Positions 30,580 to 41,957 of a DNA stretch of 64,000 nucleotides are shown piece after piece. The notes under the pieces are model-generated. The model saw only the letters and a list, made by a program, of their open reading frames with translations, was not told the origin of the DNA and did not search any database. This DNA comes from Sycobia sp. Sy_11 (lineage: Eukaryota; Arthropoda; Insecta; Hymenoptera; Epichrysomallidae). Each line of letters starts with the position of its first letter. Position 1 is the stretch's first letter. A program made the translations under genes and the position numbers. The DNA is taken from NCBI GenBank assembly GCA_018907035.1, contig JACCIC010000125.1:682001-746000 (forward strand). The letters run 5' to 3'.

Positions 30580-30722
30580 ATATTAATTGAAGAAACTGAA
30601 GTAGTGAAGTATGTCGAAGCAAGTGGCAATGAAGTGAGGCTCATTCAAAGATTAGATGATCACAATGGAGCCGTCAATTGTGTATCCATGTTTGGCAACC
30701 GCTTAATTGCATCAGGTTCAGG
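30580..30722 (+). CDS. WD40 gene, exon f: a repeat resembling WDSUB1 blade 1
   Basis: The exon is 143 bases, with acceptor ATGTTCTTAG, phase 0, which is compatible with exon e. It encodes ILIEETEVVKYVEASGNEVR, then LIQRLDDHNGAVNCVSMFGN and RLIASGSG. The LIQRLDDHNGAVNC segment resembles the very start of vertebrate WDSUB1 (KLIHTLADHGDDVNC from memory), not the region after blade 7. No in-frame ATG is present, so it must be spliced from upstream. The donor GGGTTCGTT is weak; unspliced, the frame stops at 30744. No later exon is recognised downstream. Confidence 0.7.
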
Positions 30723-30744
30723 GTTCGTTAAATTTTGGTTTTAA

Positions 30745-31269
30745 ATTGCTAGAATAAGATGTATTAGAATAATAATTAAATTTTTAAATATTAGTAAAGT
30801 ATTTAATAAGTTATAAGGTGTAAAGTATTCAAAAGTAAAATATTTGAATATCAGAATAATAGTAAAAGATTTAAATATTTAATTGCACAGATCATAATTT
30901 TTAATATTTTTCTGCGTAATTTTATATTGTGTCTATTGATTCTGGCATTAAGACCAATTCTAATACAATTTAATTTTCAAAAGATTAACAATTATTTTTT
31001 TAATAAAATTAGACTTTAACAATATTTTTCAAAGAAATATTGCCAAGTATTATTCTAAATATTATTCAAATATTTTTTCAATAACATGACCAAAAAATAG
31101 ATTTTTAATTAATGGAGAATTAAATATAAATGTGAAATGGGTAAACCATTTAGTGTTTGATAGAAGTTATAGTTGAATAAAAAATAATTTCAACTGAAGC
31201 AAATATTCAGTAAACATATTATTTCTGCTTTATTATTATTGGATAACTTATTATTTTTATATATATTGG
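30745..31269. other. AT-rich stretch without a recognised gene
   Basis: Nothing is recognised. It would be intronic if the WD40 gene continues further downstream. Confidence 0.5.
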
Positions 31270-32172
31270 ATGTACAAGTAAGTTTCCAGTGTTTTTTCCA
31301 AAATGTGAGGTTTTGTTACGAAAATATGCTTACATATCCTTAATTCAAAGTATCCTCCGTCGGAAATTATAACTTTTTCCCATCTTCTTGGTAATTTATG
31401 AATTTTTAACCAAAAAAATTTCTCATCTTTCAAGCTCAAGAACATATCGAGGTAATTTTTGATTCCCTTTCAATTGGTAATGATCGAAATAAGTGATAGT
31501 CCGATAGCCTCAAGTGTGGACTGTAAGGCGGGTGAGCCAGAATTTCCTATACACTATTCTCGAAATATAACTTTTGAACAAAGCCGCAAAATGGAGCGAG
31601 CGTTATCGTGCTGAAACATGACGGACTCATGCCGGATCTCATATTCTGACTGTTTTTCCTGTAATACTCGGTTTAAACGAATAAGTTGAGTTTCATACAA
31701 TACTTCTTTGATGGTTTGCTTACTTTAATTCATAGTATATGAACCAATTCATAGCATACGATACCCTTTTATCACACCATATGCAAAGCACGACTTTATT
31801 TATTTAAATATTTCATTTCGGCGTCTATCGGTTTCAATTCATACGCTACCCCCTTTCCAAACTTTTGAATGAATCCCAATGTTTTTAGACGCAAGGATAT
31901 GAGACCCAAATATCTAGCAAATTTTTCTTGAATGTCTTCATCCAATAATATTTCTAATTCCTCGTCTTCAAAATTTTTTGCTTTCCAAATCGATCCTTGT
32001 CTTCAACTTCAAAATCCGAAAGAAATGCTCAAGACAGGCTTCAGTTTTTGACAGATTCACAAACTACAATTATAATACTAAATATAATAATATATATGAA
32101 ATCTGACATTTCTGGCCGGGATTCACTCTTGACGCCATTTTTTGACAAATGCTGGAAATATATTTGTAAAGC
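31270..32172 (-). mobile_element. Mariner remnant
   Basis: The ends are inverted: TGTACAAGTAAGTTTCCAGT at the left, and TTTACAAATATATTTCCAGC on the complement of the right. On the minus strand transposase pieces are visible: ESVMFQHDNARSI (second catalytic D motif) and LPRRWEKVIISDGGYFE (C-terminus). It is the same family as 61630-62630 and the MITE at 21207. Several stops and frameshifts are present. Confidence 0.75.
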
Positions 32173-32279
32173 CAATAGTTATTTTGTTATAATATTCTAT
32201 AAAATATTTGGTGGAGCAGAAGTGAATAGATTAGAATAATGATATGAAAAGAAATAAATGGGGCGTTTGGGTTTTTTTG

Positions 32280-32720
32280 GTTTTTTAGTTGTTTAGTTAA
32301 TTGCAACGATGTTTTTTACGGCATATTGTGATTTAAAATTTAATAACTTTGGTAAAATGTAATTTAATTTTTTGCATAATCTCTTAGCTGGAGCATTCAT
32401 ATAAGAATCAATGGAACGTATTGGAATATCTTTCTTTTCTATTTTTGAAAGAGAATATAGAATAATTTTATGAGAATTCATAAGCAGTAGAAAATCGCTC
32501 TCATTGAAGATAAAAAATGTACAGAATCATAAGCTTTGAATTAACTCATTTTGATAATTTTTAGTGAAATATTTATATAATAATTTTAAATTATCTTTAT
32601 TTAATCAAGTTATTTTATGTGGAATAGTAATTGTGTTACTTTTATCAGTTTTACATAAAGTTAAATTGTCTTGAACTAATTTTGGTTTTATAGCTTCTTC
32701 TATAGGATCTTGCAACTTTA
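32280..32720 (-). pseudogene. Possible second-type Penelope RT remnant
   Basis: On the minus strand the frame 32481-32293 reads KIEKKDIPIRSIDSYMNAPA and KRLCKKLNYILPKLLNF, and the upstream frame has DPIEEAIKPKLVQDNLT. The IPIRSI...APAKRL...LPKL pattern resembles the Penelope RT motif that follows PKIHK. Similarity is weak and the identification is tentative. Confidence 0.35.
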
Positions 32721-32924
32721 AACTTTTACTCTCTGGCTGTCTATCCCCCCTCTCACACTCTCTCTCCTTCTCTCTTTTTCTTTCTTGTCGGCGCCACGGT
32801 TGGCCGCGCTATTGCACTACAATGGCGAAGAGCTTTTACAGCTCCCACCACTCTCAATGCGCGATGGTAATATTCTAAAACTGTCGCTGTCCTCTGCGAG
32901 TTGCAGATAATTTGTCTTCTTTCT

Positions 32925-33239
32925 TTATTTCTTCGACGTCGCCATGAATTCGTTCGTGTTCAACAAATCGAATTCATTGCGAATTTTGCGCATCTCATTG
33001 AACAAATTCTTGTACGATGAATCGAAGCTATTTAATATTTCATGGATACTAAATGCTCTCCTCTTCCATACTATATCCACTCCCCACAAATTGTTTGCCG
33101 CAAGATCTATTGGCCACAAAAATATATGCATGTGAATGTATTTTCGAAGTTCAGGTAAAAATTTTCTGCAGTGAACTTGTCGGTCCTTCTGTTTTTCGGC
33201 GATGCTACATTGCATTTGATTGGAACGAAGTTCTGTGAA
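32925..33239 (-). CDS. Unidentified short ORF
   Basis: An open minus-strand frame extends to about 33278, with an ATG at 33215. It includes RSNQMQCSIAEKQKDRQVHC, then IHMHIFLWPIDLAANNLWGV and RKIRNEFDLLNTNEFMATSKK. Composition is protein-like rather than low-complexity. I do not recognise a family, and the frame is closed by a TGA upstream; nearby frames on the same strand also look open in pieces, so it may be the decayed end of a longer transposon protein. Confidence 0.35.
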   Translation of the reverse strand, partial: FTELRSNQMQCSIAEKQKDRQVHCRKFLPELRKYIHMHIFLWPIDLAANNLWGVDIVWKRRAFSIHEILNSFDSSYKNLFNEMRKIRNEFDLLNTNEFMATSKK

Positions 33240-33622
33240 CTGTACTCAAGCTAGATGTGGCAATCGGTTGGCTGCATAATTTCATTTCAGTCAACTGTTC
33301 GATTTGCTGCACCAATTTCGACTGCATTTCGTGTATGGACGTTATATAATTCATTAAGTTATTTGAAATTGCATTAGTCGGTATCAGCTGTTCCTATGAT
33401 TTGGACCTCATTCTTATGGAGAAATTCCCGGGCATTGGCGCGGTCTACTCTTATTGCTTCTACTGTGCTGAGGGACGCGTACGAATATGAATTACCTGCT
33501 TGGCATTGTGTCGGGGTTGTTTCGTCGGCAATTTAGTCCCTCTTATTATTTGCATGGATATTATGCATAACAGTACCGCTTGCAGAATAGTGCGATTACA
33601 TTAGGCAGAGAGAAAAGACCGA

Positions 33623-33628
<6 letters not shown>

Positions 33629-33666
<38 letters not shown>
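33629..33666. repeat. (GA)n microsatellite
   Basis: About 38 bases of alternating GA. Confidence 0.9.
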
Positions 33667-33671
<5 letters not shown>

Positions 33672-33939
33672 TATGTACTGCTAAAAAAATTATTTTAGAA
33701 ATTCTAAAAAAATATTTATTCATATTGAATAAATATTAATTCATAATTTTAATACAGATTCTCATTTAAAAATTAATAATTAAAGTATTAAAGGTTTATA
33801 TGCGATATATAGCGAAAAGAAAAAATAAATTTTTATTTTCAAGAAGCAGTAGAAAAATTCAAAGATATTTCCTGTACGTCCTCATGTTATATATAAGTTT
33901 CAAAAAAATATTCGATAAGCTGTTTGTAGTTATAGTATC

Positions 33940-34445
33940 TGAGCAATTTATCCTCAGCCGAAAATTAGTTTAAATGATTCCTTTCAATGTACTGAAGAGT
34001 GAAGTGATCGTCCGCTGCGGGACCTAATCTGTATGTGTCAACACCAAGTACCCAAACTTTATAAAAATGATAAAAACCAAGTTTTAAAGAATAATTTTGA
34101 GTTTAGGAAAAAAATATTCAATCAAAATTTGTGGATCCTATACAAATGAATTTTTTATATTCTATGCATTTTTGCCGTAAAGCTAATAATTATTGAGAAA
34201 AAGGCAATCAATAATTAGCGTTTTCAGCTACTGTAATCATCGCAAGCTACAGTCGATACGTCAGGGATCTAGCCCGCTGCTCAGATGATTCATGATACAA
34301 GTACTTTTTAATTTTTCATTTTGCTCATAAAATTCTAGTTTTAAAGCAAACACATATGGAATGTAACAAAATTTATTATAGATGGATCTTTAAATGTTGT
34401 TTAAAGCAATATTTTACAAACTCTCGACTGTTTTATATATCGTCA
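33940..34445 (-). repeat. Dispersed repeat D, longer copy
   Basis: On the minus strand it shares several blocks with 46287-46510: AGAGTTTGT near one end, ATTTTATGAGCAAA, AAGTACTTGTA-CATG and GAATCATTTAAACT. The other copy lacks about 240 internal bases. No coding frame is seen, and the class is unknown. Confidence 0.6.
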
Positions 34446-34646
34446 TTTATAAGTTATTATATACAAAGTTTTTAATGCTTTTCGTCATAAAATTCGGAAA
34501 ACTTCGTCTATAATATTCATTTGTCTGATTTGATTACAAATATATTTAAGCTAGAAAAATAATATATACAGTCTCTTTAATTTATTAGAAATACATTTTC
34601 CTATTATAATATATTAGAGTGGCTTGGAACGTGCTGTGTTACGTCG

Positions 34647-35455
34647 CCAGTCATAAAAAAAATCTGGTCAATAATAAAAAAAAAAAATCTAGTCACTAAT
34701 GAAGAGAAGAAGAAAAACCAACATCTAATCACTCTAATGATAAATTTCTCATTGTCATCATCAAAAAAAAAAATTTTAATAATAAAATAAAAATAAAAAA
34801 AATAGTTGAATTAAATTTTAAAATAATTAATTAAATTAATTAAATAATTAATTAAAACTTTTTTTTTAAATTTTAAAATTTAATATTTAAAATCACCACA
34901 CAACAAAATTTTTCCCGCCAAACTTTTCGCGCCTAAATCCTTTTCGCGCCAAAATTTGTGTCGCAAAATTTTTCGTCAATCACCAATTCTCTTTATATAT
35001 TCTACCTTTCAACCAGCACGAAAACAACGAGAAGAGAACAAAAATTTATTTCCAAAATTTTCACTCAATCCAAAACTCGGGTTTAATGAAACTTCCCCAC
35101 TAGGGATGCCATTTTGTCACTCAGTATTTCGCGCAACAAATAGGAACGCCAATCCCGCACTGCGTAATCAAATTTTTTTTTCTCTTTCTTCACCACTAGT
35201 AATTCGTCTGCGTTATTCTAATTCAATAAAGGGGAATTCTTTCCGAGTCTGGAGTCGCAGGATTAACTCCGAAATTGTACGAAAATTTATCACATTCCAC
35301 GAAAAATTTATTTGAAGAAATTTCTATTTAATATAGGTCACTACTACTCTATAGGTAATTTTATAAAAAAAAATTTAACTTTGATAAAATAAAAAAAAAC
35401 TTAGCACTCTGCCATCCAACATAATTAATAATATAATAAATAATTAATAATAATA
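34647..35455 (-). repeat. 3' LTR of element 2
   Basis: It matches 41958-42757 with scattered substitutions and small indels, e.g. AATAAAGGGGAATTCTTTCC and GATTAACTCCGAAATTG in both. The TGTTGGATGGCAGAGTG block lies near its minus-strand start. The left edge is where similarity begins (CCAGTCATAAAAA). Confidence 0.88.
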
Positions 35456-35916
35456 TGACCCATGCCTCTGGTGACCATACGATCCTCCATGATCCTGGGA
35501 CCTGTGGGTCGTGTCTCTGCAATGAGACTCTTTCCCCCAGATGTCCCAGAGCTCACGGGCATCTGACTAGGCTCACGCCTATTTGAATCACCTTCACCAT
35601 GGGCCGAATCCCAGCCCCACATAACCCCGAACCCATCCCCAACGCACTCCGTCAGGACCGCGGGACTACCAGAGGCAGCACATGCACGAGACCTCTCAAG
35701 ATGCTCCCGTTGTCTCTCACTACACCGGGGATAATCCGTGAGGTCCACACCACGCCTACCACAATTATAACAAAAAATATGCAGCGCCGCCTTCCGGCAA
35801 TCCCACCGCCGGCGACCACGCTTCCAGCATACAAAACAAATCCCCGCAGGTGGATCCAAGTCCGGCCGGGTAGGAATCCGGCGCAACCCCCCGAACATGG
35901 TATCAGTCTCCTTCAT
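35425..35916 (-). CDS. Third ORF of element 2: nucleocapsid-like zinc-knuckle protein
   Basis: A frame of up to 163 residues between the integrase remnant and the 3' LTR, running slightly into the LTR. It contains TRPDLDPPAGICFVCWKRGR, then RRWDCRKAALHIFCYNCGRRG and DYPRCSERQRE. It aligns with the element 1 ORF at 8449-9219 across the TRPxxDPP lead-in, the first knuckle (CFVCWKRGRRRWDC; the usual H is R here) and the CGRRGV second cluster (the C of SC is Y). The loss of those residues indicates decay, but the shared layout shows the ORF predates the split of the two elements. It would bind nucleic acid. Confidence 0.7.
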   Translation of the reverse strand: MKETDTMFGGLRRIPTRPDLDPPAGICFVCWKRGRRRWDCRKAALHIFCYNCGRRGVDLTDYPRCSERQREHLERSRACAASGSPAVLTECVGDGFGVMWGWDSAHGEGDSNRREPSQMPVSSGTSGGKSLIAETRPTGPRIMEDRMVTRGMGHIIINYLLYY

Positions 35917-36645
35917 GGGCAGGCGTGTTAATTCATGCCAACTCCTGAGGGATCCCGGTTACTCAGATCGGAAACGACTATTTATTCGGGGAGACCCGGC
36001 TTGAGGCCTCATAGGGTGTGAACCCCGGGGAGTTTTCGGCGGGTTGGGGCCCCCGACTGCGATTCAGACGGACGGACGACCCTCGCCAAACGGGTATGGG
36101 CCAAACCTTCGGTCTTGATGGCGGCGATTTCGGGGAGACAAAATCACCCGCCTCTATATGCCTCCGCGGATTCTACCGCTGGGCCTTCCTCCGCTGTCGG
36201 CCAGTGGCCGCCGCGGTCCTCTTCGCAGCAGGGGCCGAGCTCCAATCATCGTCGGCCCCATATAACTTCCCACCTCCGGGTGGCCTAACGACCCCCACAG
36301 GCAAAAAATGGGAACTCAGGTTTTGACCCCCCACGATAACCCCATCGCCGATGGTTTTCACCCTTCGAAATTTACTGGAGGGAAAATAGGTGGCCCGGAA
36401 GAGGCGGTCGATACCATGGGTTGAGGAGTCAGTAGACTCTCCAACTCCATGACTGCCTGCCTACTCTCTCGGGCCTCCCTATCCTCCTCCTCCACCACTC
36501 CTAGATTCTTTTCAGAATTAAGGGTCAGGGGCCGTAATATATCACGGTCTCCTAAAAAGGCTGTGATCTCTGCCATTGCCATCTCCTCCAAATCACTACT
36601 GCATTGAACAGCTCCGAAAACAAATTTAACGTTTCGGGAAGACAT
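35917..36645 (-). pseudogene. N-terminal region of the element 2 third ORF, broken
   Basis: The frame 36645-36358 starts MSSRNVKFVFGAVQCSSDLE and includes EEEDREARESRQAVMELESL. It lies after the integrase remnant and before the knuckle ORF. The following 400 bases are GC-rich and carry pieces in changing frames. It probably represents the variable N-terminal half of the third ORF; no domain is recognised. Confidence 0.4.
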
Positions 36646-36732
36646 CTGAAAAGAGAGAAAAAAAAATTTAATAATTAATCATCCGCCCTATCTTGATAAC
36701 CTAATCCTTCCCTAACTCTCATCCTATTAGTT

Positions 36733-36736
<4 letters not shown>

Positions 36737-36799
<63 letters not shown>
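36737..36799. repeat. (GA)n microsatellite inside element 2
   Basis: About 63 bases of GA between the integrase remnant and the third ORF. Confidence 0.95.
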
Positions 36800-36801
<2 letters not shown>

Positions 36802-36837
36802 TACTATCTTATTATAAAAAAAAATTCCAATCTTAAG

Positions 36838-37006
36838 ACATCCACCATATCAATCAACTACTTCCAATGCGTGGTGGAATAAATTGCTTTAGTTCGGACA
36901 CATGTACCTTGGCGATACGCCTGCCCGATTTAGCTAGAACATAAACTATCGGACATAAGATTTCAATTATCTCAAAAGGGCCATTAAATTTTGCAGTGAG
37001 TTCTCC
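36838..37006 (-). pseudogene. Integrase C-terminal remnant of element 2
   Basis: On the minus strand: LTAKFNGPFEIIEILCPIVY, then AKSGRRIAKVHVSELKQFIP. It is the SH3-like end of integrase, equivalent to LAPRYEGPFRIF in element 1. It directly abuts the RT connection region at a deletion junction near 37006. Confidence 0.8.
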
Positions 37007-38320
37007 TCACCACAAAGGAATTTTCATTTCCGAGTCCTGGGGAATGAACCTCGAATACCACCCAATCATTTCTAAAAACCGTCTCAACTGCTTCACATTC
37101 TTCGGAGCTGGATATTCTATTACGGGATCTACTTTTTTTTATCAGTCCGCAACCCTTCGTTATCCAGCACGAATCCGAGATATGTTACTCTCAAACACCC
37201 AAACTCACATTTTCCTCTATTCACCACTAAATTAGCATCAACCACCTTCTGTAAAACTACTTTCAACCAATGCATGTGTTCTTCGAAAGTCTCAGTCTCC
37301 TCTATGACATCATCTAGATACGCAAAAATATAGGGTTCGAATTCCGGTCCAAACAATGCATCAATCAATCGTTGGAATGTCATTGGGGCATTAGTCAGTC
37401 CAAACAGAATTCTCCTAAATTGCCATAATCCCGACCCTGGTAAAGCAAAGGCCGTATATTTCTTACTCCTTTCTTCCCAAGGTACCTGGAAATACGCCTG
37501 CTTTAAATCAATTTTGGACAAATAACGTGCTTTCCGCAATTTGTCCAATATGCCATCCATGCTCAGTAGGGGATATGCATCTTTCCTCGTGACCTGATTC
37601 AAGTCTCTATAATCTACACAAAAACGGTAACTACCATCAGTTTTTTTCACTAAAACTGGAGCGCTACTCCAACTACTCGCGGATCTTTCGATAATTCCTT
37701 TATCAAACATTCTCTTCACTTGAACTAGCGCGGCTTGTAATACCACAGGTGACATTCGTCTAAATTTATGTTGGACTGGTGCAGCTCCTTGAACGTCTAT
37801 ATGATGTTCGGTCAGTTTGGTCACCCCCGAATCATCAGAATTAGATGGAGGAATGGTCTTCACTAACTCATTAATTTTACTTCGCTGGTCCTCCGTAGGC
37901 TCGGTAATACCTGCACACTCCGCATAGATGACGCACCCGTGATCGTCGTCATTCCTGGAGAATTCTCTCCACTCCCCCTCTCTAACACGCCACAGGCCTC
38001 TGCCAAGGCGAGTATCAACATCAAATGCCCGACAAAAATCCATTCCCAAAATTACATCTTGGTCTAAGTGCTTAACTGCCTTTACAGGTAACACTGCAGT
38101 AAATCCATCTACGTCCAGAGAGAGGGTCAGAACCCCAAGTGCACGACTTACTTCACCGGTGGGGCTTCTCATAGAAGATGTAGTCGGTAATAATCTTTCT
38201 TTCAATTTATCCGCTACTTACTTGGTAATCCGCTGCTTACCCCCGAAATGTCCATATTCATGAAATTTCTATTTTCTACAGCAGCACCTGCCACTATTCT
38301 ATTGTTCATTATGGGCTCTT
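37007..38320 (-). pseudogene. pol: Protease and reverse transcriptase of element 2
   Basis: The main frame is 38205-37129. Protease C-terminal part: HLDQDVILGMDFCRAFDVDT. RT: DKGIIERSASSWSSAPVLVK, YRFCVDYRDLNQVTRKDAYP, LSKIDLKQAYFQVPWEERSK, and the catalytic box in YIFAYLDDVIEETE. After 37129 the frame shifts at an A-run (plus-strand T8 near 37132) and continues as NVKQLRRFLEMIGWYSRFIP to the deletion junction. Upstream, the segment that should hold the protease D-x-G active site is missing between NMDISG and SSGLPSK, so the protease is dead. Confidence 0.85.
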
Positions 38321-38726
38321 TTCCTATTATCATTTCTTGGGCAACCACTACTTTCCCATCTATTCCAATATTATTACTATTCAACAACAATCTCCCAGGT
38401 GTTTCGGACTCCTTCCGAATTGCCTGTTCTACCACCTTCATTTGATTCAACTGAGTCACCAATTTTTCAACCTCCTGCGGTGTATCTCTCAATCGAAGCA
38501 CGTGTTCCGGGGTTTCCCCCTCTAACAACCCAGCTTCGTTTGGCAACTTTTTATTCGACGATTCTTTTTCACCTAGATCGATTACCGGAATCCAGCTATC
38601 CGATCTCCGAATATCAAATGATCCATCTACCGATAAATTCCGTTCCCGAATCCTTATCTCACCATCGCAAACTTCCGAAGGTCGAGCTGGACTCCTTACC
38701 AAGTGGTCTTTCTCTACCCTATGCAA
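38214..38726 (-). pseudogene. Gag-protease linker of element 2
   Basis: The frame includes ETPEHVLRLRDTPQEVEKLV and IVAGAAVENRNFMNMDISG; the latter matches the protease start of element 1 (AGATLENRLF). It is charged and has no domain of its own. Confidence 0.5.
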
Positions 38727-38787
38727 TTAGGGCAGGGCATCAATGCTCCTGTTATTGGTCCTTGGATTACTCTTTTGATACCTCTCA

Positions 38788-41006
38788 TTATTCTTTATCG
38801 TTCCTGTATCTATTTCTGGGATGGCAGGGAACGATTCTGACCCCCCACTGTTCTCGATAGTTGACACAATTGGGACAAATCTTAAATTCAAATCCTATCT
38901 TACCACATACTTGACATTCCATCTGAGTTATTTTTCCCTTTTCCGGACAATTTGGTGACAAATGTCCTTTTTTCCACACCGATAACAGATTCTATTAGGA
39001 CACTCTCCCGCTCGATGCCCCACCGCCTTGCAAAGGAAACATACCCCATAAAAACTACTGTGCCCATTATTCGGTCGTCCCGTTGGTCGATGACTTCTTT
39101 CCCAACCATTAAATTTTCGCTGGTATCGTTGAGAACTATAAGTTTTATTGGGAATATAATCCGTACTTGACCTTATTTGATTAGCAACTATCTGTCCATT
39201 GGAGGAGGAATCGATTGTCGTCTTATCTGTATTAATATATTTAGAAACTAAACTTCCGTCATTTCGGTTCTGACGAAATGAAGGCCCTGGATGAATATCT
39301 CCTTTATCGGTGTGAATCACCGCTCGTATCATCTTTTGTACCTCCACTGCCGAAATAATTTTGTTTTCCGGATTAGATTTCTTTTTCTTATCTAATATTT
39401 CCTTTCTCTCCACTACACTAGTATTTTCACCAACTTCCGCTACCCTAGATATTTTTTTCTCCCTTTCTACCGGAGCAAGTGCAGCTCCCGGTATTCTCAT
39501 CCTTTCAGGAGGAGGTGGTGGAGTATATCTACTATTCAAATCTTTGACCTTTTCCCATTTCTGTCTATAATATTCCAAGTCCGCGAAAGAGTAACATTCC
39601 TTTCCCTGATATATATTCTATATTCGGGCAGCAAATATCGATATGTCATCTTAACTTGGTCTCGTTTCGATGGAGGCCTTCGGAAATTACCTATCAAATA
39701 TTTAAAACTACTTATGAAATTTGCCATATTCTCGCCCCGTGCTTGTGTTCTCTTTCGCAACTCATCAATTAAATACTCCCGGTCATGTTTCCCAACAAAC
39801 TGGGCACGAAAGGCTTTTTTAAACGTTTTCCAGTCCGTCAATTCCTTTCTCCTTGCTATATGCCAAATACTGGCCCTATCGGTGAATACACATGGAAGGG
39901 CAGTTAAAAAGTCCTGATCCAATATATATACTTCGACGACAATCGTCCAACCTGGCCAGAAATTCTTCTGGTCCTTCTCTGGAAACTCAACTTCCAGTCT
40001 TGTAACGCTTTCCTGGTTCTATACTGCGAATTTTCGGCATTTTTCGATTCTGCGAACTTTCGAATTTTCGAGGGACACCTCCCGGCCCTTCTTATCCCCC
40101 CTCACTCCTGAACTACCACATCCACAATTTCTACTAGTAGAATCCTTCCTTCCTTTTATAATTTTTCCCTGATATCCTCTTTCGTCCTTAATTGGAGTGC
40201 TTCGGTGTACGCGAGTTACGAAGGAATTCATCAGACGACTACACGTGGCGTCCAAACGCTCATCATCGGTGGTGTCTTCTGCCTCTGACTCATTTCTTAG
40301 CTCTTGATACTTTCCCTCATTAAACCGCAACTTGTGATTAATATTACCCGTTAATCTTGATACTACCGACTCTTTATTCCTTGGATAACTGATAGAGAGT
40401 CGTTCCTTCACCTGTACTGATTTCTTGGTATTCATTTCTGCCATTTTCCTATTTGTAAGCAGATTCATTTCGGGAATTACCCTCAAATTCGTTATCGAGG
40501 TGTATATTTTCCTCGACATCGTCACAACAGCTCCAGACACTCAATCCTTCAACGAAATCATTTTTCTCGTCGTTTCTTTCAGAGGTTGACATTTATGTAC
40601 TGTAGACATAATTGGTCCCGACATTACCGTTCGTCAATATATTGGCTTCTGGCACCAACTTGACCTCAGGCAGTGGAAGGTTTTCTTCTGAACTGGCTGT
40701 TTGCAATACTGTCGTGGTGAAGGGAAGCTCTTCCCCTCTATTATCTACGTCTGGATTCGAAGGAATATGACTCCTCGGTAATACCCGGCACAATTTATAT
40801 CTCAATAATCTATCTTTCAGTGTCGCAATTTCTCCTTTCGTACTTAACGCGGCTATATCCAATCTACGGAAGATCTCATCTGGTAGTAAAGGTTCTATTT
40901 TCGCAGCTACTTCCCTAGTCCGACTTGACCGTTTCAATAAATTTTCTAAAAATTCTTCATATTCCATCATGTTCCTTTTATTTAATGTGCCAGATGTAAT
41001 ATCCAT
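38788..41006 (-). pseudogene. gag: Gag of element 2, in several frames
   Basis: The N-terminal ORF (41006-40593, true ATG) has the SAP-like motif RLDIAALSTKGEIATLKDRL, as in element 1. The middle frame (40540-40019) is charged and linker-like. The capsid core is at 39922-39536 (WKTFKKAFRAQFVGKHDREY, NFRRPPSKRDQVKMTYRYLL). Knuckles lie at 39578-38928 (CFLCKAVGHRAGEC, CYRCGKKDICHQIV) and 38979-38788 (MWKKGHLSPNCPEK, CQVCGKIGFEFKICPNC). At least four frame changes separate the pieces. Confidence 0.82.
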
Positions 41007-41957
41007 CTTAGTCTTTACAAAGCTAAATTAAAAAAAAAATCCGTTCGAAGAAAGAAAAAGAAATTAAATAATTCTTCTTGTCTCTAATCTGAGTTCTCTT
41101 CTTAACACAGATTCCGATCAGTATTCCAAATTTAAAATTTCGAATGTACCCCACTATTTACGAACATAGATGCCGTGACTCCTTATTATACCAAATTAAA
41201 TTTCACCAAATAAATTTAATTCAAATATCAAAAATATAATATTTAATAAATTTAATTTTTACCTTATATAGCTGGTGTCTATAAGTCTTATAAGATTTAT
41301 CACGTTAATTCAACGTTCAAAATCCTAATTTAATAATTTAATTATAATAATATTATTCTTGAGTATTCCTATCTATGAATTATTCAGACATCAGTTTCTT
41401 CTTCAGCATCTGAAAAGGATCTACTAAATTTCTCCACGACTACTTTCGTAAATTTATAATTTATTTCTTAGTTAATAATTAACAACATTTCTAAAGTTTT
41501 AACTTTACAAATGAATGGTATTTAATAAAAGAATCTATTAATGCAAAAAAAATTTCAACTAGAATTATTTATTAAGCAACACTAAATTTAACAAAAATTT
41601 GGTCCTTTTTTAACTTATAATCGTTACTACTACAGGTCAGGGAATACACATATATATGACTATGAATATCGTCATTATTATATAGATATTTAAAAATTTA
41701 GATATAAATAATATTATAATTATATTTCAATAATAATATTATATTTCAAATAATAATATTCTATACTACGAAATGTATATATGTGTATAACTCTCTTACG
41801 ATGAATATAAATAGTGATTTTTGGTTTATCCAGGAAAATTTCTAGTCACCAAAATTTCATCACCACAACTTCCGTCAGACGAGAGTCACAAACAAAACCT
41901 CTATTAAAAAAAAATTTTAATCCAATTCACCATCTAGTCAAATAAAAAAAAAATTTT

